Shown here in pieces: positions 44,883 to 53,974 of a DNA stretch of 58,354 bases. The stretch is from the NCBI RefSeq assembly GCF_000380245.2, contig NZ_HG428741.1, positions 2,061,375 to 2,119,728 of the forward strand. The letters are read 5' to 3'. The position numbers and the translations under genes were made by a program. Positions within the stretch are counted from its first letter, which is position 1. Every line of letters begins with the position of its first letter. Under the pieces are notes generated by a model, which saw only the letters and a list, made by a program, of their open reading frames with translations, ran no database searches and was not told the origin of the DNA. Source of the DNA: Bacillus massiliigorillae (GTDB lineage Bacteria > Bacillota > Bacilli > Bacillales > DSM-1321).

Positions 44883-44915
44883 AAACCACGCCTATAATGA
44901 AAATAGCCGTGGTTT
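44883..44915 (-). terminator. Terminator of the aromatic catabolic operon
   Basis: AAACCACG and CGTGGTTT form the outer stem, with further pairing inside (CTAT/ATAG). On the minus strand TTTTTCTTATTT follows. It lies 46 bases after the last gene of the operon. Confidence 0.88.
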
Positions 44916-44960
44916 CTGTTCATATTTTTAATAATACGCTTCGATACAAAACATCGTACT

Positions 44961-46445
44961 TTATTTAAGTGCAATACAAATATTTTTGGCTTCGGTAAAA
45001 AACTCTAAGCTATAATGGCCACCTTCTCTACCAATTCCACTCTTCTTAAACCCACCAAAAGGAGCACGCAGGTCACGAACAAACCAGCAATTAACCCAAA
45101 TTGTACCTGCACGAACATTATGTGAAATACGATGTGCGCGTTGTAAATTATCTGTCCACACAACACCATTCAATCCATAATCAACATTATTCGCGATTTG
45201 GAGAGCTTCTTCTTCCGTATCAAATGGTATGAGTGTGACTACCGGTCCAAAGATCTCTTCTTGACAAATTCGTGCATTCGGATTTTCTTGAATATAAATA
45301 GTAGGTTCTAGATAATATCCATCTTGTAAGTAATCAGGTAGTTCGGGACGTTTTCCTCCAAAAACTAACTTTGAATCTTCTTCTATTGCAATATCGAAGT
45401 AACTTGTCACTTTCACATAATGTTCCTCACTTACAAGAGGGCCCATATTAGTTGTTTCGTTTTGAGGATCACCAACAACAAGTTCTGATGCTGCTTGTTT
45501 AAAACGACTTACAAATTCGTCAAAGATGGAGCGCTGTACTAGTATTCTTGAACCAGCTAAACAAACTTGACCAGAATTCATGAAAGCCGCTCGAATAGAA
45601 ACGGGAATTGCTTTATCTAAATTAGCATCTTCAAAAATAATATTCGCTGCTTTACCGCCTAATTCAAATGAAACTCGTTTCAACGAATCCGCACCATTTT
45701 TCATAATTGCTTTCCCAGTTGTTGTTTCTCCAGTAAATGAAATTAAATCCACATCAGAATGTGTTGTCATATATTCTCCAGCCGAATCCACTCCGAACCC
45801 ATGAACTACATTCACTACCCCATCAGGAATTCCCGCTTCCTTCGCTATTTCACCAAGAAGAGACACTGTTAGTGGAGTGATTTCTGCCGGTTTTATAACC
45901 GCTGTATTTCCAGTAGCTAGACATGGGCCTAACTTCCATGTTGTCAGCATAAAAGGTAGATTCCAAGGTGTAATTAAAGCAGCTACCCCTACTGGTTCAT
46001 AGCGAGTGTAGTTTAAGAATTCTTCATCCATCGGATATACTTCGCCACCTTGTTTCTCCATGAAGTCAGCGAAGAATGTAAGATTATGAGCTGCTCTTGG
46101 GATTTCAGTTTCTAATGCAACATGATAGGGCTTACCAACGTCTAACGCTTCTAGACTTGCTAATTCTTCTTTTCTTTCTATAATAATTTCTGCCATCCGT
46201 CTTATTTTTGAACAACGCTCAGAAACAGACATCGTTCGCCATGGACCTTCTTCGAATGCTTTTCTAGCCGCTTTACAAGCAGCATCCACATTTTCATAAG
46301 AAGCTTCATGAACTCGTGCAATGATTTCTTGAGTAGCAGGATTTTTCACTTCAAACATGGAAGCATTGGAAGAGTCCACATATTCACCATTAATAAAAAG
46401 CTTAACCTCTTTTACTTCTTTTTGAATTGTATTCAATTTGCTCAC
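44961..46445 (-). CDS. dmpC: 2-hydroxymuconic semialdehyde dehydrogenase (DmpC/XylG-like)
   Basis: An NAD-dependent aldehyde dehydrogenase of 494 aa oxidising the ring-cleavage product to 4-oxalocrotonate. The NAD motif is FTGETTTGKAI, the catalytic glutamate lies in FELGGKAANIIF, and the cysteine in NSGQVCLAGSRI. WVNCWFVRDLRAPFGGFKKSG is a C-terminal segment seen in the hydroxymuconic/HpaE group. The start is GTG at 46445, overlapping the tautomerase stop by four bases (GTGA). HpaE-type specificity is possible by family alone; the pathway context favours hydroxymuconic semialdehyde. Confidence 0.88.
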   Translation of the reverse strand: MSKLNTIQKEVKEVKLFINGEYVDSSNASMFEVKNPATQEIIARVHEASYENVDAACKAARKAFEEGPWRTMSVSERCSKIRRMAEIIIERKEELASLEALDVGKPYHVALETEIPRAAHNLTFFADFMEKQGGEVYPMDEEFLNYTRYEPVGVAALITPWNLPFMLTTWKLGPCLATGNTAVIKPAEITPLTVSLLGEIAKEAGIPDGVVNVVHGFGVDSAGEYMTTHSDVDLISFTGETTTGKAIMKNGADSLKRVSFELGGKAANIIFEDANLDKAIPVSIRAAFMNSGQVCLAGSRILVQRSIFDEFVSRFKQAASELVVGDPQNETTNMGPLVSEEHYVKVTSYFDIAIEEDSKLVFGGKRPELPDYLQDGYYLEPTIYIQENPNARICQEEIFGPVVTLIPFDTEEEALQIANNVDYGLNGVVWTDNLQRAHRISHNVRAGTIWVNCWFVRDLRAPFGGFKKSGIGREGGHYSLEFFTEAKNICIALK

Positions 46446-46645
46446 CCCATTAGCGTATTATTTCGTTTATATACAGATTCACCTGCGATTCCCCAATGAT
46501 TACTAGGAATTTCATTAATTGATACACGAATATTTTCTATAGAAGATTGTAAGGCTTTGGCAGTAGCATGACTCAGCTCATATATGAGTTGTTCTTTCTG
46601 ATCGAGTGTACGCCCTTCCATAATCGTTACTTGAATAAATGGCAT
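46442..46645 (-). CDS. dmpI: 4-oxalocrotonate tautomerase
   Basis: A 67-aa tautomerase converting 2-hydroxymuconate to 2-oxo-3-hexenedioate. After methionine removal the N-terminal proline is the catalytic base; arginines at mature positions 11 and 39 (GRTL, ENIRVS) are the substrate-binding pair. The usual Phe50 is Trp here (NHWGIAG). The ATG follows AAGGGGGAG. It is placed as dmpI, next to the decarboxylase with which 4-oxalocrotonate enzymes cooperate. Confidence 0.92.
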   Translation of the reverse strand: MPFIQVTIMEGRTLDQKEQLIYELSHATAKALQSSIENIRVSINEIPSNHWGIAGESVYKRNNTLMG

Positions 46646-46683
46646 AAGCTTTCTCCCCCTTTATCAATGTATGTAATATATTC

Positions 46684-47469
46684 TTATCCTTCAAATACAG
46701 CTTCTAAATTACCCATTCCATCAAAACTAACTGAGAAGTGATCACCAGCTGCAATCGTTTCAGCTCCTGTTAACGCTCCACTTAATACCACTTCACCAGG
46801 CTTAATGCTTTGACCCCTTTTCACCAATTTGTTAGCCATCCAAGCAATCGCTCTTGCTGGATGCCCCATTACCGCTGCACCGGCACTAGTAGCAAGGATT
46901 TCTCCATTTTTCTTAAAGACCATTCCTATCAAACGTAAATCAACTTCATCTATTCGATATAATTTCTCTCCGACGATATAACGGCTAGAAGAAGAATTAT
47001 CTGCGATTACATCTGATAGTGTAAAGTTGAAATTCCGATAACGACTATCGATAATTTCCATAGCTGGTGCAATATAAGCAGTTGCCTCCAAAATGTCTGC
47101 AACAGAAACAACAGGTCCTTTTACTTCTTTATCAAAGAAAAAGGCAATTTCTGGTTCAATTTTAGCGTGAATAAATGATTTTACAGAAAATTTTTCTCCT
47201 TCAAGTAGCTGCATATTGTCTAGTAAAATGCCATATGAAGGCTCATGTACACCCATCATGATTTGTTTTGCTTTACTAGTTAACCCTAACTTCCAACCGG
47301 CTATTTTTGCATTTTCTTTTTCACATTTCATTTGGATTAAGCGTTCTTGAATATCGTAGGCTAAATCAATATCTAATTCTGGATACTGGTCTACAAATTT
47401 ATCTACCTCGTAACATTCTCTTTCTGCTGCATATAGTTGCGAAGCAATTTGATCAATCATATTACTCAT
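46684..47469 (-). CDS. dmpH: 2-oxo-3-hexenedioate (4-oxalocrotonate) decarboxylase
   Basis: A 261-aa member of the hydratase/decarboxylase family related to the hydratase at 49408-50190. Conserved segments are IAGWKLGLTSKAKQ, KIEPEIAFFF (metal ligands E-x-E), APAMEIIDSRYR and GAAVMGHPARAIAWMANK. It is assigned as the decarboxylase, not the hydratase, because it lies between the aldolase and tautomerase genes as in dmpG-H-I. It acts with magnesium on the tautomerase product to give 2-hydroxypenta-2,4-dienoate. Confidence 0.82.
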   Translation of the reverse strand: MSNMIDQIASQLYAAERECYEVDKFVDQYPELDIDLAYDIQERLIQMKCEKENAKIAGWKLGLTSKAKQIMMGVHEPSYGILLDNMQLLEGEKFSVKSFIHAKIEPEIAFFFDKEVKGPVVSVADILEATAYIAPAMEIIDSRYRNFNFTLSDVIADNSSSSRYIVGEKLYRIDEVDLRLIGMVFKKNGEILATSAGAAVMGHPARAIAWMANKLVKRGQSIKPGEVVLSGALTGAETIAAGDHFSVSFDGMGNLEAVFEG

Positions 47470-47485
47470 TTAATATCACCTCTAG

Positions 47486-48502
47486 TTAGACTAATAGATT
47501 CTTCTTAGCTGCTATCCCTCTTGCCACGTCATAAATTAAATCTTCTTGACCTCCAACTGCTTGCATCTTTCCTAAAGCTACTAAAATATCACGTTCATCT
47601 ACTCCATATTTTCTTGCAGCTTCTTGAGTAAATAATAAGAAACTTGAATAAACACCTGCATAACCCATAATTAAGCTTGAACCTGTAATTTCTTGAGGCC
47701 TTGGCATAAATTTAGCAACTACGTCATTTGCTACATCCATAATTGGAAATAGTTTGACGCCTGTGTTATAGCCTAATTTATCAAGAACTGCCACCATGAC
47801 TTCGGTTTGTGTATTACCGCTCCCTGCTCCTAAACAGCGTAAGCTTCCATCAATATATGTAGCGCCTGCTTCTATTGCCGCCATCGTATTTGCCATTGCA
47901 AGTGATAAATTATTGTGAGCATGAAAACCAATTTCACAGGATAGATTTTCTCTTAACGCTTGAACCTTTTCCCTTACTTCATGAGGTAGAAGCGCCCCCG
48001 CCGAATCTGTCACATAAACAATTTCAGCACCATAACTTTCAAAGAGTTTCGCTTGTTCCACTAGCTTGTTAGTAGGAGCCATATGTGCCATCATCAGAAA
48101 ACCTACCGTTTTCAAACCAAGATTTCTACTTAACTCAATATGCTGTGCTGCTACATCTGCTTCCGTAACATGAGTAGCAACACGAGCCATTTTTGCTCCT
48201 GCACTAACTGCATCTTGAAGATCTTCCTTTAACCCGATTCCTGGCAGTATTAAAACCGATATTTCTGCTTGTTTACACTCTTCACGAGCAGCCTCAATAA
48301 GCTGTAATTCATTCACCTTTGAGAAGCCATATTGTAATGATGAGCCACCAAGCCCATCGCCATGTGATACTTCGAAATATTTTATCCCTGCCTCATCTAA
48401 CCCTCTCGCTACTTGGCGAACTTGCTCCTCTGTGAAAGCATGCTTCATCGAATGACTACCATCTCGTAACGTTACATCAACAATATTTAATGAACCCTTC
48501 AT
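47486..48502 (-). CDS. dmpG: 4-hydroxy-2-oxovalerate aldolase
   Basis: A 338-aa class II aldolase splitting 4-hydroxy-2-oxovalerate into pyruvate and acetaldehyde. VTLRDGSHSMKHAF is the HMGL-like metal site, VTDSAGALLP and GFHAHNNLSLAMAN give the histidine ligands. It pairs with the acetaldehyde dehydrogenase encoded just upstream; in the DmpG-DmpF complex acetaldehyde is channelled. The ATG follows GGAGGGG. Confidence 0.93.
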   Translation of the reverse strand: MKGSLNIVDVTLRDGSHSMKHAFTEEQVRQVARGLDEAGIKYFEVSHGDGLGGSSLQYGFSKVNELQLIEAAREECKQAEISVLILPGIGLKEDLQDAVSAGAKMARVATHVTEADVAAQHIELSRNLGLKTVGFLMMAHMAPTNKLVEQAKLFESYGAEIVYVTDSAGALLPHEVREKVQALRENLSCEIGFHAHNNLSLAMANTMAAIEAGATYIDGSLRCLGAGSGNTQTEVMVAVLDKLGYNTGVKLFPIMDVANDVVAKFMPRPQEITGSSLIMGYAGVYSSFLLFTQEAARKYGVDERDILVALGKMQAVGGQEDLIYDVARGIAAKKNLLV

Positions 48503-48520
48503 CTTTTCCCCTCCTTATTT

Positions 48521-49402
48521 TTAATTTTGGATAGTTGTTAACTGCATTTTCGCCATTTCATTACCGACTTTTGCAGCAGCTGCAGTCATAATATCTAAGT
48601 TTCCTGAATAAGAAGGGAAAAAGTCTCCAGCTCCTTCAACTTCAATAAATACAGATATTTTTCTACCATCAAAAATGGGATTTCCACGTAATGTATAGCC
48701 TGGAACATATTCTTGAACAGTCGCAACCATTTGTTCAATTGAAGCGATAATTTCTTGTTCCAATCCTACTTCTTTCACTAACACATGAATCGTATCTCGC
48801 ATAATAACAGGAGGCTCTGCTGGATTTAAGATAATAATAGCTTTTCCTTTCTCTGCCCCACCTATCTTTTCAATCGCTCGTGAGGTAGTACGAGTAAACT
48901 CATCGATATTTGCTCTTGTACCTGGACCAGCACTTTTACTTGCTACTGTCGCTACAATCTCCGCATATTCTACTGGACAGATTTGATTAATGGCATACAC
49001 AATCGGTATCGTTGCTTGGCCACCACAAGTGACCATATTAACGTTAGATAATTGTAAATGCTCTTTTACATTGGCAGATGGCACTACAAAAGGACCAATG
49101 GCTGCTGGCGTTAAATCAATCATTTTCTTTCCTAATGCTGTAATCATGTCACTATGTTTCACATGTGCTTTTGCAGTTGTTGCATCAAAGACAATATCGA
49201 ATTTCTCAGGTATTTCTACTAAACCTTCAATTCCAGTTGCAATAGAATGATAGCCACGCTCTCTTGCTCTTCTTAAACCTTCTGATTCAGGATCAATTCC
49301 AACCATGACACTCATTTCTAGAAACTCACATCTCTCAATCTTATACATTAAATCTGTTCCTATATTTCCCGACCCAATAATAGCTACTTTTAATTTATCC
49401 AA
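48521..49402 (-). CDS. dmpF: Acylating acetaldehyde dehydrogenase
   Basis: Converts acetaldehyde plus CoA and NAD+ to acetyl-CoA. The N-terminal Rossmann motif is VAIIGSGNIGTDLMYK; the catalytic cysteine is in NMVTCGGQATIP; GPGTRANIDEFTRTT is a family block. The start is TTG at 49402, eight bases after AAGGAG, preferred over GTG at 49408 that is too close to the site. It is adjacent to the aldolase gene, forming the usual bifunctional complex. Confidence 0.93.
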   Translation of the reverse strand: MDKLKVAIIGSGNIGTDLMYKIERCEFLEMSVMVGIDPESEGLRRARERGYHSIATGIEGLVEIPEKFDIVFDATTAKAHVKHSDMITALGKKMIDLTPAAIGPFVVPSANVKEHLQLSNVNMVTCGGQATIPIVYAINQICPVEYAEIVATVASKSAGPGTRANIDEFTRTTSRAIEKIGGAEKGKAIIILNPAEPPVIMRDTIHVLVKEVGLEQEIIASIEQMVATVQEYVPGYTLRGNPIFDGRKISVFIEVEGAGDFFPSYSGNLDIMTAAAAKVGNEMAKMQLTTIQN

Positions 49403-49407
49403 TGTCA

Positions 49408-50190
49408 CTACTCCTTTTCTTGGAATGAGGCTGACACAGAGCCAATATGAGCAAATTCTGCAGTGAATGTATCTCCATTTTCAATTGGAACAGCTGCTGA
49501 TAAGGCTCCTGATAAAACCATTTCACCAGCATGTAATCCAATATCATACTTACCAAGACTATTTGCTAACCAAGCTACTGCTCTAATAGGATTTCCCATA
49601 ACGGCTGCTCCTGCTGCTGAATCAAAGTAATCTCCATTTTTATAAACAACCATTCCAATATGTTGTAAATCGATTTCCTCTATCCGAGTTGGACTTCCAC
49701 CAATAATAGCTTTAGCGGATGATCCATTGTCTGCCACTGTATCTTCAAAGCAAATTTGCCAATCCTTTATTCGACTATCAATAATTTCAAAAGCAGGCAC
49801 AACATAATCTGTAGCATTGATTACATCTAATGGTGTAACACCTGGTCCCTTTAAATCTTTTTTCAACTTAAAGGCAATCTCAAATTCTATTTTAGGTTGA
49901 ATAAGTTCACCCAAAGCTACGGTATCACCATCTACATACATCATGTTGTCTAATAAATGACCATAATCTGGTTCATCCACTTGAAACATTTTTTGCATAA
50001 CCTTACTTGTTAAGCCTATCTTCTTCCCTATAATCACAGCACCATTTGCCACTTTCCGTTGAATCTGAGCTAATTGTATTTGATATGCATCGTCCACTGT
50101 AATACTTGGAAATATATCTGTTAATGGCTCAATGGGCATTTGATGAACTTCCGCTTGAACTAGACGCTCTACGCAATTTTGAATATTCAT
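49408..50190 (-). CDS. dmpE: 2-hydroxypenta-2,4-dienoate hydratase (2-keto-4-pentenoate hydratase)
   Basis: A 260-aa hydratase forming 4-hydroxy-2-oxovalerate. The segments IIGKKIGLTSKVMQ, PKIEFEIAFKL, VPAFEIIDSRIKDW and GAAVMGNPIRAVAWLAN parallel those of its decarboxylase paralogue (46684-47469). It is assigned as the hydratase from its place before dmpF-dmpG, matching the dmpE-F-G-H-I order. The stop touches the dmpF start region. Confidence 0.85.
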   Translation of the reverse strand: MNIQNCVERLVQAEVHQMPIEPLTDIFPSITVDDAYQIQLAQIQRKVANGAVIIGKKIGLTSKVMQKMFQVDEPDYGHLLDNMMYVDGDTVALGELIQPKIEFEIAFKLKKDLKGPGVTPLDVINATDYVVPAFEIIDSRIKDWQICFEDTVADNGSSAKAIIGGSPTRIEEIDLQHIGMVVYKNGDYFDSAAGAAVMGNPIRAVAWLANSLGKYDIGLHAGEMVLSGALSAAVPIENGDTFTAEFAHIGSVSASFQEKE

Positions 50191-50203
50191 TTTTGTTCAC
50201 CTC

Positions 50204-50680
50204 TTATTTAAAAACTTCTTGCATAGATAAAAATCGATACTGACCTTTAAAGAATAAGAGTGGTTCTTCATCTTCAAGTTGAATATTCGTTACTGACCCT
50301 ATAAAAAGAGTGTGATCGCCTTCGACGTATTCACTAACTACATTACAAGTAACTTGAGCTATTGCTCCTTCTATTACTGGTAAATCTTCTAGTCTGGCAA
50401 AGTTCACTGCTTTCTTCTCTTTCATTTGCCCAGCAAAAACCATTGATAGTTCCTGCTGTTTAGCCGAAAGAACATTAACAGCAAACTTTTGACTTTTTCT
50501 TATTTTCTCAAGCATGCTGGCGTTTTCTCCGATTGATATGACAACAAGCTTTGGATGAAGAGAAGCAGACATGAACGCATTTGCGGTCATGCCATGCTCT
50601 TTCCCATCCACTTCTGTCGTAATCACAGTCACACCCGTTGCAAACTTCCCCATTGCGTCCCTGAACTTACGATCATCCAT
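50204..50680 (-). CDS. Flavin reductase component (HpaC/PheA2-like)
   Basis: A 158-aa NAD(P)H:flavin oxidoreductase supplying reduced flavin to the hydroxylase at 52311-53849. The split-barrel flavin-binding fold shows in FRDAMGKFATGVTVITTEVD, GMTANAFMSASLHPKLV and EGDHTLFIGSV. The start is the ATG at 50680 after AGAGGG. Such small reductases accompany HpaB-type hydroxylases in two-component systems. Confidence 0.88.
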   Translation of the reverse strand: MDDRKFRDAMGKFATGVTVITTEVDGKEHGMTANAFMSASLHPKLVVISIGENASMLEKIRKSQKFAVNVLSAKQQELSMVFAGQMKEKKAVNFARLEDLPVIEGAIAQVTCNVVSEYVEGDHTLFIGSVTNIQLEDEEPLLFFKGQYRFLSMQEVFK

Positions 50681-50734
50681 GGTCGTCCCTCTTTTCATTA
50701 ATTTGAATATTCAAATTATTATACTTGCATTTCA

Positions 50735-51259
50735 TTACCAATTTAATAAACTTTGTGCCTCGCGAACATTTCCATGCGCTATTAACTCTCGAATACGTGT
50801 AGAAGAAATAACCTCACCCTCTTCACAACAAATCGTTTCAAGTAAGGTTACTTTGAAGTGTTCCTGCAAATTCTTCATTCCTCCACTTCGATTCTTACCA
50901 AAGTGAAAATCACGCCCAACAATTACTTCAACTGGATTAATTCGAAACAGTAATTTTATAAATTTGGAAGCACTCATCTGCAAATACGATTCATCAAATT
51001 GCGCTATGACAATATGATCAACTCCTAATTTTGCAATCCTGTTTACTTTTTCTTCAATAGAAGTAAGTTGCCTAGCATTTCGAAAAAACACACGTGGTGG
51101 TGGGTCAAACGTATAAACAACACTTGGAACACCCATTTGTTTACTATGTTCAACTAATTTTCGAATCAACGTTTGATGGCCTTTATGAACACCATCAAAA
51201 GCTCCAATCGCTACAATGGAATGATGCAACGAAGGCATTTTAGAAAAGTGAATACGCAA
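50735..51259 (-). CDS. Stand-alone FMN adenylyltransferase (N-terminal half of RibF)
   Basis: The FAD-synthetase domain alone: GAFDGVHKGHQTLIRKL (nucleotidyltransferase HxGH-type motif), YTFDPPP, GRDFHFGKNRSGG and ISSTRIRELI. Housekeeping RibF has about 310 aa with a C-terminal flavokinase; this 174-aa protein lacks that domain. It would turn FMN into FAD. Its place between dioxygenase and flavin reductase genes suggests it boosts FAD supply for the flavin hydroxylase. The start is TTG at 51259, one base before the dioxygenase stop region, behind AAAGGTG. Confidence 0.88.
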   Translation of the reverse strand: MRIHFSKMPSLHHSIVAIGAFDGVHKGHQTLIRKLVEHSKQMGVPSVVYTFDPPPRVFFRNARQLTSIEEKVNRIAKLGVDHIVIAQFDESYLQMSASKFIKLLFRINPVEVIVGRDFHFGKNRSGGMKNLQEHFKVTLLETICCEEGEVISSTRIRELIAHGNVREAQSLLNW

Positions 51260-52222
51260 TTATTTCACCTTTGCAGGCGTGATATCAGGTGTTCCGTATA
51301 AGAAATATTCTTCTGGAAGTGGTGAACCGTACCAAATGATACCTTTCTCTAATTCATCTTCCGTCCAAGTAATTGGCTTCCAATCTGGATCAAAAATAAG
51401 ATAACCAGAGTCTCCGAATAATTCAATACGATTTCCACCTGGCTCAAAAACATACATAAAGTACGCTTGACTTACGCCATGCTTTCCTGGACCCGCTTCA
51501 ATCACTATGTCATTTTCCACCAATAAATCTGCAACATCCATTAAATGTTGAGGATAACCATACCAAAATGCAATATGATGGAATCTTCCTTTACCACCAC
51601 GTTGGTCATTCATTAGCGCTACCTCATGTACAAGCGGACTTACACTCATCCATGCACCGATTTCTTGCCCATTATTCATAACGATATTTTCACGGAGTTT
51701 AAATCCTAATTGTTCAGACATGAAATTTTTGTTTTTCGTTACATCATTACACATTAAATTGATATGATCTAAACGTCTTGCTGGCACACCAATATTTGGT
51801 CGCTTTTGTGGACGACTCTTTAGAGCTGTCTTTAGATGGTCAGGGGCTTGGTAATAATCTACATCCCAAAGGATTTCTAAATTATGTCCATCAGGTGTTT
51901 TAAATTGATATGCTTTGCCGTGTCCAAGATCGCCTTCAATCCATCCCTTTCCATATCCACTTTTCTCAAGTGATTGTACTCGTTGATAAAGAGCTGCTTC
52001 TGAGCTCGCTCTCCAAGCTGCATGCGCCATGCCAGGTTCTTTCGCTTCAGTAATTTTTAACGTATGATGATAGAAATCTTCATATGCACGAAGATACACC
52101 GATTGACCTTCTCTAGCAGAAACTTGTAAACCCATAATATCCGTAAAGAATTTTACAGTTTCCTCTGGTTTTGGTGAGTAAAGCTCAACATGCGCTAATT
52201 GCGCTACGTCAAAATTTGACAT
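51260..52222 (-). CDS. Extradiol catechol 2,3-dioxygenase (HPCD/C23O type)
   Basis: A 320-aa two-domain VOC enzyme opening the aromatic ring beside the diol. The Fe/Mn ligands fit H153 (LDHINL), a histidine at 215/216 (RFHHIAFW) and E267 (GNRIELFG), and acid-base residues H199, H248 and Y257 match the homoprotocatechuate enzyme layout. The arginine at 243 that in that enzyme binds the substrate carboxylate is Ala here (IEAGPGKHG), and the C-terminal arginine pair is absent (EKGIIWYG). This suggests catechol, not homoprotocatechuate. The ATG at 52222 is behind TTGGAGGG. Confidence 0.88.
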   Translation of the reverse strand: MSNFDVAQLAHVELYSPKPEETVKFFTDIMGLQVSAREGQSVYLRAYEDFYHHTLKITEAKEPGMAHAAWRASSEAALYQRVQSLEKSGYGKGWIEGDLGHGKAYQFKTPDGHNLEILWDVDYYQAPDHLKTALKSRPQKRPNIGVPARRLDHINLMCNDVTKNKNFMSEQLGFKLRENIVMNNGQEIGAWMSVSPLVHEVALMNDQRGGKGRFHHIAFWYGYPQHLMDVADLLVENDIVIEAGPGKHGVSQAYFMYVFEPGGNRIELFGDSGYLIFDPDWKPITWTEDELEKGIIWYGSPLPEEYFLYGTPDITPAKVK

Positions 52223-52310
52223 GATAAATCCCTCCAAATAATATTAATAATAATCCTCTTCATTAACTGCAATAGCTTACTTACCTTCATTTCACAATCT
52301 ATGAATAAAG

Positions 52311-53849
52311 TTATTTTTGGAAATAACTCACATCATCTGGATTAATCCATGTTGGATTCGTCCAACCTTTCAGGTCATAATCATTCATACATTCTTCCGC
52401 AAAGGCCATAAATTCTTCTGCTTTACCGCTACCCTGTGCATCAAATAGTGTTTGCAAGCGAATATCTTCATGATTTCCTGCATAATTGCGCTCATAAAGC
52501 TCAGCTCTACCACCAAACTCTGTGCCAATTGCATCCCATAAGCATTTTATTGTTTTAATTTTATCGACAGCATCAATTCCATGTGAGCCACGATATAATT
52601 TTTCAAGAGTCGGTCTAAAATCTTCGTTAAGAAAATCGCGAGCACTTGAAGGCTGTACTATGAGATTCCCTCCACAAATTTGCTGAATAATACCTGTAAT
52701 CTTCGGCCAGCCTTCCGCCATGAAAATCCGGTATGCTAAACCACCATTTAAATTTGGAATAACGGTACCATTCGGACCTTGTGTTGGGTTTAATGCCATC
52801 GCATCACTTAATGACCAAAACATATTTCTCCAACCGATGACTTCACCAATATTTGCTTGAACACCTCTAAATTGATCAGTTCCAGCAGTTTTAACAGCTT
52901 TTAGCATAAGTCCAATAATAAAATCTAATTTTACAGCTAGACGAGTAACACCTTGGAATGTAAAACGATTGATAAAACCACTTTCAGCAAAAAAGCTTGT
53001 TGTTTTCTTCATATCTTCATAAATGATGACATTTTCCCAAGGAATTAACGCTTGATCAAATACAAGCACCGCATCATTTTCATCAAATCGACTACTTAAT
53101 GGATAATCAAAAGGGCTACCCATAACAGCTGCATTCATTTCATACGACGCACGACTGATGAGCTTCACTCCTGGCGTATCCATTGGTGCTATAAACACAA
53201 CCGCAAATTCTTTCTTCTGAATAGGAAGCCCGTATGTTCCAACGAAATTGAAATTCGTTAATGCAGAACCAGTAGCTACCATTTTTGAACCGCTTACAAT
53301 TAAACCTTTATCTGTCTCTTTTTCTACTCTAATAAATACGTCTGACACTTCGTGAACCTGCTTATGACGGTCAACAGGAGGATTTACAATCGCATGGTTA
53401 AAGAACCAATTTTTTTCTTGTGCTTCTTTATACCAAAACTTTGCATTTTCTTGATAAGGAGAATAATATTCTGGATTTCCACCTAATGTACCTAGAAAAG
53501 ACGCTTTGTAATCAGGAGTTCTACCCATTTGACCATAAGTAAGTCTAGTCCATTGAGCAATTGCATCTCTCGCTTCGAGCAATTCTTGAGGGCTTTTAGA
53601 TACTCGGAAAAACTTATGGGTATAACCACCTGAACCTGTATCCGTTTCTCTCGTTAAAATATCTTTGTACTTAGGATCATGCAAAGCATCGTACAAACGA
53701 GCAATAGATCGGGCTGAATTACGAAAAGCTGGATGAGTAGTAACATCTTTTACCTTCTCACCATGTAGCCATATTTCACGCCCATCTCTAATGCTTTCTA
53801 AATATTCTTCACCCGTTAAAGGCTTTGTCGTTTTTTGTGCAATTGTCAT
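52311..53849 (-). CDS. Two-component flavin aromatic hydroxylase, HpaB/PheA1 family
   Basis: The 512-aa oxygenase using reduced FAD from the small reductase to add an ortho hydroxyl. It is full length, with SGSKMVATGSALTNFNFVG, YPLSSRFDENDAVLVFD and IQQICGGNLIVQPSSARDF, typical of HpaB and of phenol hydroxylase PheA1 of Geobacillus. By sequence alone 4-hydroxyphenylacetate and phenol cannot be told apart. The regulator and dioxygenase features favour phenol to catechol. It is the first gene of the operon, with ATG behind GGGAGG and a cre-like site 27 bases upstream. Confidence 0.9.
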   Translation of the reverse strand: MTIAQKTTKPLTGEEYLESIRDGREIWLHGEKVKDVTTHPAFRNSARSIARLYDALHDPKYKDILTRETDTGSGGYTHKFFRVSKSPQELLEARDAIAQWTRLTYGQMGRTPDYKASFLGTLGGNPEYYSPYQENAKFWYKEAQEKNWFFNHAIVNPPVDRHKQVHEVSDVFIRVEKETDKGLIVSGSKMVATGSALTNFNFVGTYGLPIQKKEFAVVFIAPMDTPGVKLISRASYEMNAAVMGSPFDYPLSSRFDENDAVLVFDQALIPWENVIIYEDMKKTTSFFAESGFINRFTFQGVTRLAVKLDFIIGLMLKAVKTAGTDQFRGVQANIGEVIGWRNMFWSLSDAMALNPTQGPNGTVIPNLNGGLAYRIFMAEGWPKITGIIQQICGGNLIVQPSSARDFLNEDFRPTLEKLYRGSHGIDAVDKIKTIKCLWDAIGTEFGGRAELYERNYAGNHEDIRLQTLFDAQGSGKAEEFMAFAEECMNDYDLKGWTNPTWINPDDVSYFQK

Positions 53850-53875
53850 TTGCTTGCCTCCCTCTCATCTATATA

Positions 53876-53890
53876 TTTAAGCGCTTTCAA
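53876..53890 (-). promoter_or_regulatory. cre-like site before the hydroxylase gene
   Basis: TTGAAAGCGCTTAAA on the minus strand, one mismatch from the cre consensus WTGNAARCGNWWWCW. It lies between promoter area and ATG (about 27 bases before it), where CcpA could block transcription when good sugars are present. Confidence 0.65.
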
Positions 53891-53974
53891 ATATTCAAAT
53901 CTAGATTCTATATACATCATACAAAACGTATAAAACATAATAAATTATCGAAATGTATGGTCTTTTCTTGTTTC

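Noticed and set aside
50735..51259. Full RibF (riboflavin kinase/FAD synthetase)
   Set aside because: The flavokinase domain is absent; the frame ends right after the nucleotidyltransferase domain with no further matching sequence downstream.
52311..53849. Assigning hpaB (4-hydroxyphenylacetate 3-monooxygenase) as certain
   Set aside because: Family similarity cannot separate it from phenol hydroxylase PheA1; the regulator and dioxygenase features point to phenol.
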